Below are positions 49,901 through 57,532 of a stretch of 64,000 nt of DNA, piece by piece (the stretch's first letter is position 1; the number at the start of each line of letters is the position of its first letter). The translations under genes were made by a program, and so were the position numbers. The notes under the pieces were generated by a model. The model was not told the DNA's origin, searched no databases, and saw nothing but the letters and a program-made list of their open reading frames with translations. Source of the stretch: Notospermus geniculatus (Eukaryota; Nemertea; Pilidiophora; Heteronemertea; Lineidae); contig NMRB01000160.1 in the NCBI GenBank assembly GCA_002633025.1, positions 453,919-517,918 on the forward strand, written 5' to 3'.

Positions 49901-52900
49901 TGCTGCCACCTATTGTCGGTGATATGTACTGACGTGAATATCGTGAGTGAGTTGCATCGGACCGGGAACCAGTCTAACGATCACGGGGCGCGACTGGTGC
50001 TGCCACCTGCACGAAGGAATAAAACTAGTTTGCCGACCATGTTTGTAAACAAACCAGCTTGTTTACAACTTCGGCGTCTAACTCCTTTAAGATGCACTGA
50101 AGATTGAGGATCAATTGACGAAAATTGACATCCAGGGGACGTATTCATAAAACTTTGCTAGGCCTAGTTACCAGCTAAGGTGGCCAGTTTGTACATGCCA
50201 ATGTACACAACTAACAACCAACTAAGCTGGCAAGTTTTTATGAATATGGCCCCTGCTGCAGTTCAGTTCCTAAACGTCAGCTTGACGGCAAAGACACCGA
50301 GCCCAATTCAAAGCAGAGTTCTACAACAATGGTGCTAGTAATAATGACTATAATCCAGATTGGTGGGAACAGGAGGTGGTGGATTGGTGTTGGTTTGGGG
50401 GATCATGTTGGAAGTGGCCATTTCGGACCTCTCCTCACACACCCGACAGTTTACTATAGCTGTCGAGTGTGAGGTGTACGTCTTTAGCCATATACAAGCT
50501 TGTTGGCGACAGGGTTCACGAAGTGATGTTTTGTGGTGTCAGATCATGCAGTGAGAATGGAGTTGCTGCAGCGTGTAGTACATGTAGTTGTGGGCAGGGG
50601 AAAGGAAAATAATATGGAGGTTTAGAAATCAAACGACAAACGGACACGTTAACGACAACGTTATTTCTTTACTGAAAATGCAGTACAAAATCTGGTGAAT
50701 TTGTAGTATGAAAAATAACGTTGTCGTAAACTTTACGTTTATCATTTGATTTTGAAACCTCCCTAATAGCGGGACGCGGGGAAAACATCCGTTTGACTCC
50801 CAGGTTTTTGTTCAGTACGACTGGGCCTTCTTGATCCTGCTGTTCTGCAACACCTGTATGTAGTAGCGATAGTTGTAGAAATGACATTTTCCCATCCACT
50901 CAAACGCCTTAAATCGATTTTGTGGTCAAAAGGAATCTGTGTCAGGGAGTCTTGGTTGGAGTATCTACAGTACACTAACTGTGGTTTATGCATTATATCA
51001 GTGGCTTTTTACATTCTGTGAATCTAAAATTTAAAAGTTCTGTCAATTTGGGGCACAGGGAGTGTAGCTAATACTCCGGTTGAGCATGCTGCCCACAATA
51101 TTGGCCAACCCATTGGAGAAATTGCCTTTTACCACTGGAATGTGTACTGGTACTCCACCGGCAGCCTGTGAACTGGTTAAACAGTGAGTTCGCATGACGG
51201 GAACTCACACCGAGGCACAGATGGGCAGACTTTGAGTGGATGGGGTAATCCTGTGTAGTTGTAGGTCTATGTGTTCGCCACCTCTTACTTGTCCGCCTAT
51301 TAGTATCTTTCTCACGTGTGTTGTGTGTGCACTTGTTTGCAGAAGAATCACCTCAGGAGGAAGCTCAAACCGAACCCGCTACAGAAGGTAGAGTTTCAAT
51401 CAAAATCTGGTTACTGGTTCTGGTGTCGGGTTTGGACGTACAGAAGTCAGTCCACTGCGAATTTTAGAAGACTGCGCTTGAGGGCAATCAGTCCTAAATG
51501 ATCATAGGAGAATCAGGACTCTGGCGCAGTGTAGGCCTACGGTAAACCGAAACAGCGTCGTAAATTAAAGTAGAAAGGTTTCAGCGTTTACGCTAAGCGG
51601 AAACGCATGCAACCAAAGTGAAGACTTTGGACTCCCAGGTTTTTGTTCAGTACGACTGGGCCTTCTTGATCCTGCTGTTCTGTAACACCTGTATGTAGTA
51701 GCGATAGTTGTAGAAATGACATTTTCCCATCCACTCAAACGCCTTAAATCGATTTTGTGGTCAAAAGGAATCTGTGTCAGTCAGGGAGTCTTGGTTGGAG
51801 TGTCTACAGTACACTAACTGTAGAATAAGTAGCTGTTCGCGGAACTTTACAGGCATGGGACTTTTTACATTCTGTGAATCTAAAATTTAAAAGTTCTGTC
51901 AATTTGGGGCACAGGGAGTGTAGCGGTAGTAAGGTTAAGGCCAATACACAATACTCCGGTTGAGCATGCTACCCCCAATATTGGCCAACCCAACGGAGAA
52001 ATTGCCTTTTACCACTGGAATGTGTACTGGTACTCCACCGGCAGCCTGTGAACTGGTTAAACAGTGAGTTCGCATGACGTGAACTCACACCGAGACAGAG
52101 ATGGGCAGACTTTGAGTGGATGGAGTAATCCTGTGTAGTTGTAGGTCTATGTGTTGTCCACCTCTTACTTGTCCGCCTATTTAGTATCTTTCTCACGTGT
52201 GTTGTGTGTGCACTTGTTTGCAGAAGAATCACCTCAGGAGGAAGCTCAAACCGAACCCGCTACAGAAGGTAGAGTGTCAATCAAAATTTGGTTACTGGTT
52301 CTGGTGTCGGGTTTGGACGTACAGAAGTCAGTCCACGGCGAATTTTAGAGAAGACTGCGCTTGAGGGCAATCAGTCCTAAATGATCATCGGAGAATCAGG
52401 ACTCTGGCGCAGTGTAGGCCTACGGTGAACCGAAACAGCGTCGTAAATTAATAGTAGAAAGGTTCAGCGTTTACGCTAAGCGGAAACGTATGCAACCAAA
52501 GTGAAGACTGGCCTACATGAGCTTTACCGTTAGATGTCTACGGCAAACAGTTTCATGATTTCACTGAGCCGCTTTAACGTTTCCTCCTTCACATCCCGCC
52601 CCCTATTAGTTTAGTATTGATGCATTCTGTAGTAGCTTTACATGTAGAGCTGGTTGTCTTAAAGGGAACATCAGTTACAAAAATAGTTTTTTTCAACTCT
52701 GTGTTGCACAGGAAACGAGTCAGTAGAGGTTGACACGATTCTGATTGTAATTATAATGATGACTTGAGCGCTATATACATACTGTCAAATTTGTTAATAT
52801 GCTGAATATGGGCTGTCTAATACATTATTGTACGAAAGCATTGGGCCCTGAACTTGCGTATTTAGAAGATTTCATCATTAATTATTATGAGAGTGTGGAT

Positions 52901-55900
52901 CATGTTTTCGCTGTTGCTAACGACGAGTAACGCCTATTTATTGTACACGTTTCGCAAATATGTCCTTTAAGACAATCATTCCCAACACGCTAACCAAACA
53001 TGCCTTTTAGCCGCCATAGATAACTCACATGTGTGTGTGCACTTGCTTGCAGAGTCACAACAACCCGTAGAAGATAGTCCACCAGCTGAAGCAGGTAGTT
53101 ATAATATCATATATATATATAATAATATCATATATATATATAAATTCCATCTCTTCATTCTTTTTTATTAATAAAAATGGTGTGGTCATGGGAAAAGGAT
53201 GAAATTGGTAAGGTATCGCCGATATGTAATGCAAAATTAGTTGAAATTATAAAAAAACTCTCAAACGAGTGAAGGCTGCGAAATTCTTTGATCGATAGCG
53301 ACGAATTCTCTTATATGAAGGTTCATTTCGGCAATATCTTCTGCATTTCTTTAATTAATTCTTAATAATAAATTTACAGGGTCGGATCCGGGGGGCGCGT
53401 GGCAGACTGAGCAATGATTTTTTAGCAAAAAAATTTAATCACATAAAAATTCGAGTATTTTGCTCTCAGATGCCAGGAAAATGCATCTAAAAGCACTTAA
53501 TAAAAATTGTCAAATTTTTCTGGGGGAGGGAGCCCGTTTGGGCTTCACGCTTTCGGTGCTCACCTCTCCGTCGAGCTACGCCCCCTTTCTGTCAACCCTG
53601 GATCCGGCCCTGAATTTATATCCCCTTACAACTCTGCACACTATCATATTCATCCCCAAACAACTTTTTTTTGATCGGCCACTTTCCATTTTGGCGCCGG
53701 CCAGTGTTGAAATCGGAGGAAGTCACTGATAGAAGGCATGACCTCATTCAAAATGAAACCCGAACATCGAGCCCAAATAAAAAGCATCCCTCTGAAAAGA
53801 CTTAATGAAATTTACAGGGAGAACTCGCCTATAGCATCTTCCTATTCTGGCTTTACAATCTAAAATACACATTCTAAAATTCAGCGGCCAGCGCTCGAAC
53901 TAAATTCTCCCCTCTGGACGTCATCAAAAGAATTCAAAAATTGTGGTCNNNNNNNNNNNNNNNNNNNNNNNNNNNNNNNNNNNNNNNNNNNNNNNNNNNN
54001 NNNNNNNNNNNNNNNNNNNNNNNNNNNNNNNNNNNNNNNNNNNNNNNNNNNNNNNNNNNNNNNNNNNNNNNNNNNNNNNNNNNNNNNNNNNNNNNNNNNN
54101 NNNNNNNNNNNNNNNNNNNNNNNTCCGTCCAGGCACCCAACACCTCCAGCTCTCTGAGGATGCGCCCAGCGATGTCTCCCTATCTCCCCCTGAGAAATTC
54201 TTTACGCTCTCCGTCCACTCAACTCGTCCATAACCAGCAACTCTCTGTCGATGCACCCAGCGATGGCTCTACATGTATATCACGATCATTGGTGAAGGAA
54301 AATCAGTCCGACACACCCGGTAGAATAGAACTGTACACTTACTCCTGTTAGAAATGACCATCCTCACCATATCATCATCATCACGATGAAGATGCATCTT
54401 AAAGGAGCTCGGTATTGCTACTTTTTCTCGACAGCCGGCGCCACCACGCCCTGCGCGCCACTCTCCAATCCCACACTCTAAAAACTAAAGAGTTAAAGGA
54501 ACTCCTAAAGAGTTAAAGAAACACCTAAAGAGCCTGTACAGTGAGTGCTCTTTATAAAGAGCACTCACTGTACAGGCTCTTTGGGAGTTCCTTTAACTCT
54601 TAGGAGTTCCTTTAACTCTTTAGTTTTTAGAGTGCAGGACCTAACTACATGTACGTTGTCGACAAATGGATCCGATGTACTACGTACATGTACATTTTGT
54701 ATGGTTTATTGCTGCTGCTCGGTGGCAGTCAAAATACCGGTAAGAGATCGCATACCGTGCTCCTTAGTGTCTGTGAGTTTCTGTTCGTCTAGCAATGATG
54801 AAGCGAGCTCAAACCTCGCTTACTTGGACTTGCATTTCGCTGTAAGCGTTGACAACTGAAATGAAATGGTCCATGGACCATGTGCTCACCCGTTTGGACA
54901 TAATAGTGTAATGACAAAGAGAGGTACATGTCAGTTATGGGCAATCTGGGTCAAGTCATTCCCAAGTTGCAGGACTTCAATGATTTTTGGGTTATGCCAC
55001 CTGGCGGCCATATTGGATGATTGTCCGATCGGGCCAAAACTTCACATGCACATAAAGGTCATCTAGAGGGAGTTACACAGCACATTTGAGCGCTCTGGGT
55101 CAAGTCGTTCCTGAGTTATAGCACATTTGATGATTTTCGGGTTACGCCGAAATTTGACGTGCTTGCAAAGGTCATATAGAGGTAAATATCAAGTTTGAGC
55201 ACTCTGGGTCAAGCCGTTCCTGAGTTATAGCACTTGGATGATTTTCAGGTTACGCCACCTGGTGGCCATATTGGATGTCCGATCGGGCCGATTTTGATCG
55301 TTGGTGATCAGATCGCTTGCGATATCGCCCTCACCTCGCCTCGTAAAACTAAGTATCCTCAATTTGATGAGGTTGTTAAAGTGGCCCGGATGTATTACAA
55401 ATGTAACCTACAGACATGTCTCATACATGTATGTAATATACAGCTTTCCGATTTGGCCCTCCAGACAACCGAAAATTTAGAGACGGGGTGAGAGTTTAGG
55501 GCAGTATACTCTTCTGGTGACATTTTTACCGACGTTTACCTAGTGACATTCGACTTACCGTTCTCTCTAACAACATCTAACGCGATTATCTCACTTAATT
55601 CGTATAATTTGATGGGCCATATTCATATTGAAGCCTTCGCAACTTTGCGTGCACGCAAATCTATTGTAAGGCAGTCAGTGAACAATAGGGCATGTGCAGC
55701 CAAACAACAGACTTGCGTGCACGCGCGGAGTTGCGAAGGCTTCGTGAATATGGCCCCAGATGTGCAGGAGATAACGACAGTTTCACCTTGTTGCAGGTCA
55801 TTACATGTAGAAAGTTCATATATCTTTCTTCCAGGGAAACTAGGTATATTGCTTCTCACTCTCTAGTATATGAAAAGCTTGACTAATTTTCATTTTTGTC

Positions 55901-55916
55901 TCTATTTTTCAGAGTA
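22899..55916 (+). CDS. Glu-rich, predicted N-acylated protein, 13-exon model
   Basis: Spliced model joining 22899-22998, 29487-29519, 33023-33085, 37958-40219, 42297-42713, 45054-45080, 46224-46445, 48419-48445, 49571-49792, 51343-51387, 52224-52268, 53053-53094 and 55912-55916. It sums to 3510 nt, 1169 residues plus stop. All junctions are GT-AG and phase 1, and the frame stays open across every join. The start MGCNSS places Gly2 for myristoylation and Cys3 for palmitoylation, so the product probably sits on the inner face of a membrane. The rest is Glu/Thr/Ser/Pro-rich and probably disordered, apart from a giant central exon with CELC repeats and amphipathic repeats. No catalytic domain is visible. 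It resembles MGC-starting acidic proteins (for example glutamate-rich protein 5 of vertebrates) in style only; homology is not shown. If the 48-52 kb duplicated exons are a haplotype artefact, the true protein is about 1071 residues. Function unknown. Confidence 0.72.
23274..23423. mobile_element. GGGAGGTTT-class foldback MITE, divergent
   Basis: Arms containing TTTAAGAAATC and AACGATGAACG pair with TTTATCGTTTGATTTC on the right. The outer tips are mutated. It lies in the first intron of the Glu-rich gene. Confidence 0.6.
23935..24075. mobile_element. GGGAGGTTT-class foldback MITE
   Basis: Left arm GGAGGTTTCGAAATCAAACG, right arm the complement ending CTCCC followed by TA. First intron of the Glu-rich gene. 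Confidence 0.65.
24080..26790. other. Intron 1 sequence, mostly featureless
   Basis: AT-rich, with a small hairpin around ACGTCCCAC/GTGGGACGT at about 24650-24672. No exon with matching phase and composition was found, although very short cassettes could be missed. Confidence 0.45.
26796..27000. mobile_element. Foldback element
   Basis: The arms share GCTTCACGTGACA, AGTTTTCT and AAGTTTGCTGTCAGATAGT with complements on the right, and a second small palindrome of CAATTATTGCTGTC inside. Confidence 0.6.
27440..27605. mobile_element. TGTGACAGGGAT-end foldback element
   Basis: Ends GTGTGACAGGGATGA and complement ATCCCTGTCACACCTG. The same tip recurs at 28966-28982, and a looser relative lies around 13880-14100. 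Confidence 0.5.
29487..29519 (+). CDS. 33-nt micro-exon, residues 34-44
   Basis: TTTCATTACAG precedes the exon and GAAG|GTAAGC follows it. With the split G of the previous exon it reads EGGEVQKTEEE in phase 1-1, matching the acidic composition of the other cassettes. It is too short to be found by an ORF search and was recognised from splice signals, phase and composition. Confidence 0.7.
29697..29822. mobile_element. Near-perfect palindrome with GGGAGGTTT tips
   Basis: Two 58-bp arms (29701-29758 and 29761-29818) with two mismatches and a 2-bp centre, plus ATTA/TAAT flanks. The tips match the GGGAGGTTT MITEs, but the stem (GCAAGCGCCCGGTTAGG) is unrelated. Confidence 0.75.
30303..30360 (-). 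mobile_element. Fragment of the 12359 repeat family
   Basis: The reverse complement matches 12557-12605 (GGCTAATGCTGGAAGTAAC and onwards) almost base for base. No hammerhead-like core in this part. Confidence 0.6.
31740..31865. repeat. Relatives of the 18.8-kb minisatellite
   Basis: Contains AGTGTATACAGGGCCAAAAG and TTGTTCAAATTTTGG, matching the unit of the 18.8-kb array. Confidence 0.55.
32348..32542. mobile_element. Foldback element, 55-bp arms
   Basis: Left arm GTGGAAAATAAGAAGTGG to CAATTTCTC pairs with the right arm, with a few mismatches. In the intron before the 63-nt exon. Confidence 0.6.
33023..33085 (+). CDS. 63-nt cassette exon, residues 45-65
   Basis: The acceptor is TGACATGACAG and the donor CAAG|GTACTG. 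In phase 1-1 it reads GTKHGTTSQETPQEQQEDTL plus Q, a Thr/Gln/Glu-rich peptide like the rest of the protein. The reading frame is open on both sides, so frame alone does not prove the exon; the support is phase, composition and paired AG|GT sites. Confidence 0.6.
33400..34377. mobile_element. Long-TIR element, Tc1/mariner-like ends
   Basis: About 345-bp arms (33400-33745 and 34028-34377) in inverse orientation, with outer ends TACACTCATGGCCAAAAGT and complement, flanked by TA. The unpaired middle is about 280 bp with no transposase frame. A single N lies right after the right end, so the join there is uncertain. Confidence 0.6.
34500..37950. other. Intron sequence before the giant exon
   Basis: No supported exon. 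It contains AACGTT-rich sequence (34985-35220), the X-box-like site, a small hairpin CCACTTTGTA/TACAAAGTGG at 37368-37391 and a long pyrimidine tract near 37930. Confidence 0.45.
35415..35428 (+). promoter_or_regulatory. RFX X-box-like site in intron
   Basis: GTCGCCATGGTGAC matches the symmetric RFX consensus (GTNRCC, two bases, GGYRAC). A related palindrome, GTTGCTATGGCAAC, is at 1841-1854. Single sites can occur by chance. Confidence 0.2.
37958..40219 (+). CDS. Giant 2262-nt exon, residues 66-819
   Basis: The acceptor is a long pyrimidine-rich tract ending CGTACAG at 37957; the donor is GAAG|GTGATG at 40219. The open frame continues to a stop at 40327-40329, but the phase-1 donor gives the same symmetry as the other exons. 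Features in order: a basic Ser/Arg patch and a run of nine serines followed by an acidic stretch (about residues 98-130); three CELC repeats with cysteines at 381/386/389 and 476/481/484, and at 521/524 where the first Cys is Ser516; three related amphipathic segments (about 637-653, 678-694, 735-751), each ending in a His/Arg-Gly; a Ser/Tyr/acidic stretch; and a strongly basic helix-like segment near residue 780. This is the longest open frame in the window. Family not recognised. Confidence 0.85.
42297..42713 (+). CDS. 417-nt acidic exon, residues 820-958
   Basis: The acceptor TTTTTCCAAAAG is weaker than the others, but it is the only AG in this stretch that gives phase 1 without a stop. 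The donor is TCTG|GTAGGC. The peptide is Glu/Thr/Gln-rich, with SQNVE repeated, TETET repeated, and a more ordered DEYLEYLENIE segment in the middle. The minus-strand open frame over it is a shadow of this low-complexity coding sequence. An inverted repeat in the following intron copies the donor sequence (see findings). Confidence 0.78.
42751..42814. repeat. 23-bp-arm inverted repeat beside an exon donor
   Basis: GTTTTGGTTTGCCTACCAGA plus TAC at 42751-42773 is exactly complementary to 42792-42814. The right arm repeats the sequence across the exon donor at 42713 (TATCTGGTAGGCAAA). Confidence 0.7.
44381..44503. mobile_element. 123-bp foldback MITE (GAGTTTTCGC family), second copy
   Basis: Same ends and interior as 1005-1129. 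It lies in the intron before duplicated exon block B. Confidence 0.75.
45054..45080 (+). CDS. 27-nt micro-exon (copy 1), residues 959-967
   Basis: It lies between CTATTTCAG and GCAG|GTATGC and reads GGASEEPAA in phase 1-1. It is preceded by a good pyrimidine tract. The whole exon and its splice sites are repeated unchanged at 48419-48445. Confidence 0.65.
45333..45361. promoter_or_regulatory. Twin CRE sites in intron (copy 1)
   Basis: Two perfect TGACGTCA words at 45333 and 45354, 21 bp apart, about two helical turns, so bound dimers would lie on the same DNA face. The surrounding sequence is itself an inverted repeat (GATGACGTCATC twice). Confidence 0.4.
45491..45599. mobile_element. GGGCC-class foldback element
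   Basis: GGGGCCTGTTTCATAA at the left, complement ending GAAACAGGCCC at the right; the inner arms share AAAGTGACTT. Repeated at 48857-48963 in block B copy 2. Confidence 0.65.
46224..46445 (+). CDS. 222-nt decapeptide-repeat exon (copy 1), residues 968-1041
   Basis: The acceptor is TTGCTTACAG and the donor CAAG|GTAGAA. The peptide holds a tandem repeat of about ten residues (TTVEVSNQEQ, TMVEVSEQEQ, TTVEETPEEK), then a Thr/Glu-rich end. The frame stays open past the donor to a stop at 46487-46489, so reading through would give an alternative C-terminus ending KWTKNPRIG; the phase-1 donor argues for splicing. Confidence 0.75.
46533..46648. mobile_element. GGGCC-class foldback element
   Basis: Left tip GGGGCCATATCATAAAACTT, right tip the complement with AATATGGCCGC. 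The inner stem includes GCCAGCTTAGTTGG-like sequence. Repeated at 50135-50252. Confidence 0.6.
47009..47156. mobile_element. GGGAGGTTT-class foldback MITE (block B copy 1)
   Basis: Left tip GGAGGTTTAGAAATC, right tip AAACCTCCC, TA on both sides. Present in both block B copies, so it predates their split. Confidence 0.65.
47746..47759 (+). pseudogene. Truncated copy of the 45-nt cassette exon
   Basis: The upstream intron and acceptor TTGTTTGCAG match the exons at 51343 and 52224, but identity stops after EESPQ and there is no donor. The break is where duplication copy 1 ends and about 73 bp of other sequence leads into copy 2. It is probably a duplication or assembly boundary, not a working exon. 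Confidence 0.6.
47947..48216. mobile_element. Tc1/mariner-type MITE with TA target duplication
   Basis: 270 bp with imperfect terminal inverted repeats starting CAGTAC and a shared TTGACC portion, flanked by TA on both sides. Copy 1 of block B (about 44782) has a single TA at the same place, so the insertion and its target duplication are directly visible. The interior has no coding capacity. Confidence 0.75.
48419..48445 (+). CDS. 27-nt micro-exon (copy 2), residues 1042-1050
   Basis: Same nucleotides and splice sites as the exon at 45054, inside the second copy of the tandem duplication. Either a real extra cassette or the other allele. Confidence 0.6.
48699..48727. promoter_or_regulatory. 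Twin CRE sites in intron (copy 2)
   Basis: Both TGACGTCA words and the 21-bp spacing are intact in the second duplicated block, although a neighbouring G has changed to A between them. Confidence 0.38.
48857..48963. mobile_element. GGGCC-class foldback element (block B copy 2)
   Basis: Counterpart of the element at 45491. Confidence 0.65.
49571..49792 (+). CDS. 222-nt decapeptide-repeat exon (copy 2), residues 1051-1124
   Basis: Differs from the first copy at three positions I can find: Phe to Ser, Met to Thr, and one silent change. The Met to Thr change makes the decapeptide repeats more alike. Splice sites are intact. A TTAA-flanked transposon sits shortly after the donor, at 49837. Confidence 0.68.
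49837..50086. mobile_element. piggyBac-type MITE with TTAA target duplication
   Basis: 250 bp flanked by TTAA on both sides, with terminal repeats beginning AGGAGCTGGACG and ending in the complement. Block B copy 1 carries one TTAA at the matching position near 46486. A relative with the same ends is at 21460-21710. Confidence 0.75.
50135..50252. mobile_element. GGGCC-class foldback element (block B copy 2)
   Basis: Counterpart of 46533 with better preserved tips: GGGGACGTATTCATAAAAC at the left and TATGAATATGGCCCC at the right. Confidence 0.6.
50615..50763. mobile_element. GGGAGGTTT-class foldback MITE (block B copy 2)
   Basis: Nearly identical counterpart of the element at 47009. Confidence 0.65.
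51343..51387 (+). CDS. 45-nt cassette exon (copy 2), residues 1125-1139
   Basis: It lies between TTGTTTGCAG and GAAG|GTAGAG and reads EESPQEEAQTEPATE in phase 1-1. An identical exon is at 52224-52268, and a broken one is at 47746. Confidence 0.65.
51629..52500. repeat. Partial tandem copy 3 of block B (45-nt exon part)
   Basis: Repeats 50797-51620, including the 45-nt exon, with small indels. The unit is about 0.83 kb and the junction near 51627 has no N. Confidence 0.8.
52224..52268 (+). CDS. 45-nt cassette exon (copy 3), residues 1140-1154
   Basis: Identical in sequence to the exon at 51343, with the same splice sites, in an 0.83-kb tandem repeat. Inclusion of both would repeat the peptide exactly. 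Confidence 0.62.
53053..53094 (+). CDS. 42-nt cassette exon, residues 1155-1168
   Basis: The acceptor GTGCACTTGCTTGCAG closely resembles that of the 45-nt exons, suggesting common origin by cassette duplication. It reads ESQQPVEDSPPAEA in phase 1-1; the donor is GCAG|GTAGTT. An AT microsatellite follows at once in the intron. Confidence 0.65.
53100..53143. repeat. AT microsatellite
   Basis: Two runs of (AT)n separated by AATAATATC, immediately after the 42-nt exon. Confidence 0.75.
53377..53612. mobile_element. CAGGGTCGGATCC-end element
   Basis: Ends CAGGGTCGGATCCGG and complement GGATCCGGCCCTG, with AATTTA on each side. Same class as 22407-22584; in an intron of the Glu-rich gene. Confidence 0.5.
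53949..54123. other. Assembly gap, 175 N
   Basis: Sequence unknown; it lies in the intron before the last exon and could hide further cassette exons. Confidence 0.99.
54474..54634. mobile_element. 161-bp palindromic element
   Basis: Arms of about 75-80 bp (CACTCTAAAAACTAAAGAG and complement) meet at CTCTTTATAAAGAG near 54549-54562. The stem itself holds repeated AAAGAGTTAAAGGAACTCC units, and one arm has a short indel. Confidence 0.7.
54940..55270. repeat. Tandem repeat, about 110-130-bp unit, three units
   Basis: Units contain GGGTCAAGTCGTTCCTGAGT, GATGATTTTCGGGTTACGCC and GTCCGATCGGGCC. The middle unit lacks the GGCGGCCATATTGGATG part. In the last intron of the Glu-rich gene. Confidence 0.7.
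55614..55757. mobile_element. GGGCC-class foldback element
   Basis: Left GGGCCATATTCATATTGAAG, right GAATATGGCCCC. The stem shares AGCCTTCGCAACT and CGTGCACGCAA. It lies in the last intron of the Glu-rich gene. Confidence 0.65.
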
Positions 55917-56465
55917 GTAGAAGTAATTTCCCAGGCTGAATAATTTCATGTACCATGCAACCCGACAGATCAAGTCCCTAAAGAGAGATCCATGGCAAAC
56001 TCTTCAAAACATCAAATTTATGATGCAACATCCGCTTGTCGAAAATCTTTAGTTTGGGAATTAAATACCTTGTCTAATAGTTACCCGGATTTTGAGTTAA
56101 ACAGGATTTTCCGAAGAAACTGTACACTTTGTACATCACAGAAGACAAGTGAAATAGAGTTTGGACACTGTGACGTTCGCAGCTATAGAACATTCAAGTG
56201 GCTTACATGTACATGTAGATACACTATTTTTCAGTACGTCGAATAGGCCAGTAGCTGCATTGATTTACAAGGTGTTTCGAAATGTCTATTTGCTGCTATC
56301 AAAGATGATTTTCTCCCGTTTATCATCCCTTAACGTTCTGTCGTCCACGCTCATGTCACCGATGCTACCGTTCAGGTGGTAAAAAGGTCACATGTAACGT
56401 GGAAAAAGTTAGACGAATGTCATTTCGAAAGGCCGTGTAAGAATAAAATGGCAGCAACTGATCAA
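55912..56465 (+). CDS. Terminal exon: last Glu, stop and 3'UTR
   Basis: A strong pyrimidine tract ending TATTTTTCAG at 55911 is followed in phase 1 by GAG (Glu) and the stop TAG at 55914-55916. The 3'UTR end is inferred from AATAAA at 56442-56447; further AATAAA words are at 56641 and 56662. More cassette exons could be hidden in the 175-N gap upstream. The stop right after the acceptor is unusual but fits the phase of all other junctions. Confidence 0.5.
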
Positions 56466-57187
56466 TGGATACTAACTTTTAATTGGTTTTTCTGGGTTTT
56501 ATAAAAAATATTTAATGAAATGCATCTTCCAAGAATAGTTCGGTTGTAATTCCTGTTAATACGACTTGACCTGGGAAATCCGAACTCGGGTCTCGGGTCG
56601 GCATGAAATTATCGAATCGGGAAGTGCTCCAATTTTTTCCAATAAACTAACTGCTTTTAACAATAAAACGTGACAAAAAAATTATATTTGTAAATATTCA
56701 TGCAATGCTAAAACACACCACGGTAGAGGTCTGTTTTAGCTGTCGTTCGGGTGTATACATGTAAGTTAAAAATATGTATAGGTTTGGTCGAAAATGACTA
56801 GATTTGTTTAGACAATACCTTTTCTAAACCAATATTCAAAATTGCTTGGTGTATTGACATTTTTGAACGTACTTAACTGTATTATACATATACAATATTT
56901 TTATAATGATATCCTGTACACTTTCATGAAAATTACCTGTCCATATCTCTCTGGTGTGTTTATGCTTGATTCACATGCATTTTCTCTTCTGTACATACAC
57001 AACGAAGTGCAATTTATATGGCTTTTTAGAGACCAACATAAAGACTACGAATGCATTAGCAATACACGACGATGATTACAAAATATGCAGTTTTAGCTTT
57101 CTGTGACGAGCTTGCCTTCCTTAATTCGACAAAATGTACCAATTACTGCGTGATGGTAATCACACCAATGCTGAAACGTGACACTCC

Positions 57188-57425
57188 AGTCCAAAATTGA
57201 GTGTGCACGTCACAATACTGCAGAACGTGATATTTGAAAATTGAGTGAGCCCGTCAAAATATAGAAGGACGTGATATTTGAAAACTGATTGCACTGAAGG
57301 ACGTGATAATTAGAAAATTGCGGAATACGTCAAAATATTGAATGATGACGTGATATTTTAAAATTGAGTGAACACGTTACAACATCGGAGGACGTGATTT
57401 TTCAAAACAGAGTCAATCCGTCTGG
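57188..57425. repeat. Degenerate tandem repeat with GACGTGATATTTGAAAA
   Basis: About four units of 55-60 bp, each with ACGTGATATTT and a following TTGAGTGA or similar. The later units lie in the segment repeated at 63532. Confidence 0.55.
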
Positions 57426-57532
57426 ACACAACAAGAGATACGTGCAATTGTTTTCTTTTCATTGTCAAATTTTCCTCGAAAGGTAGAATCAAAACCATTT
57501 CTTGTGACGTATTTTCCTTGACGTGTACCTTT

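Larger units (their letters stand above)
47833..51628. repeat. Duplicated exon block B, copy 2
   Basis: Same order as copy 1 with about 1-2% substitutions by eye, extra insertions at 47947-48216 and 49837-50086, and a deletion near 48320 relative to copy 1. It continues through the 45-nt exon at 51343. Confidence 0.85.

Noticed and set aside
52711-52770. Possible exon after GTTGCACAG reading GNESVEVDT
   Set aside because: The only nearby donor gives phase 0, and the frame runs into a hydrophobic stretch and a stop.
54404-54440. Third piggyBac-type MITE starting TTAAAGGAGCTCGG
   Set aside because: Only the outer tip matches; no right end or TTAA partner was found nearby.
55992-56246. 84-aa open frame in the 3'UTR with a good start context
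   Set aside because: Lies after the stop of the terminal exon with no splice signals and unremarkable composition.
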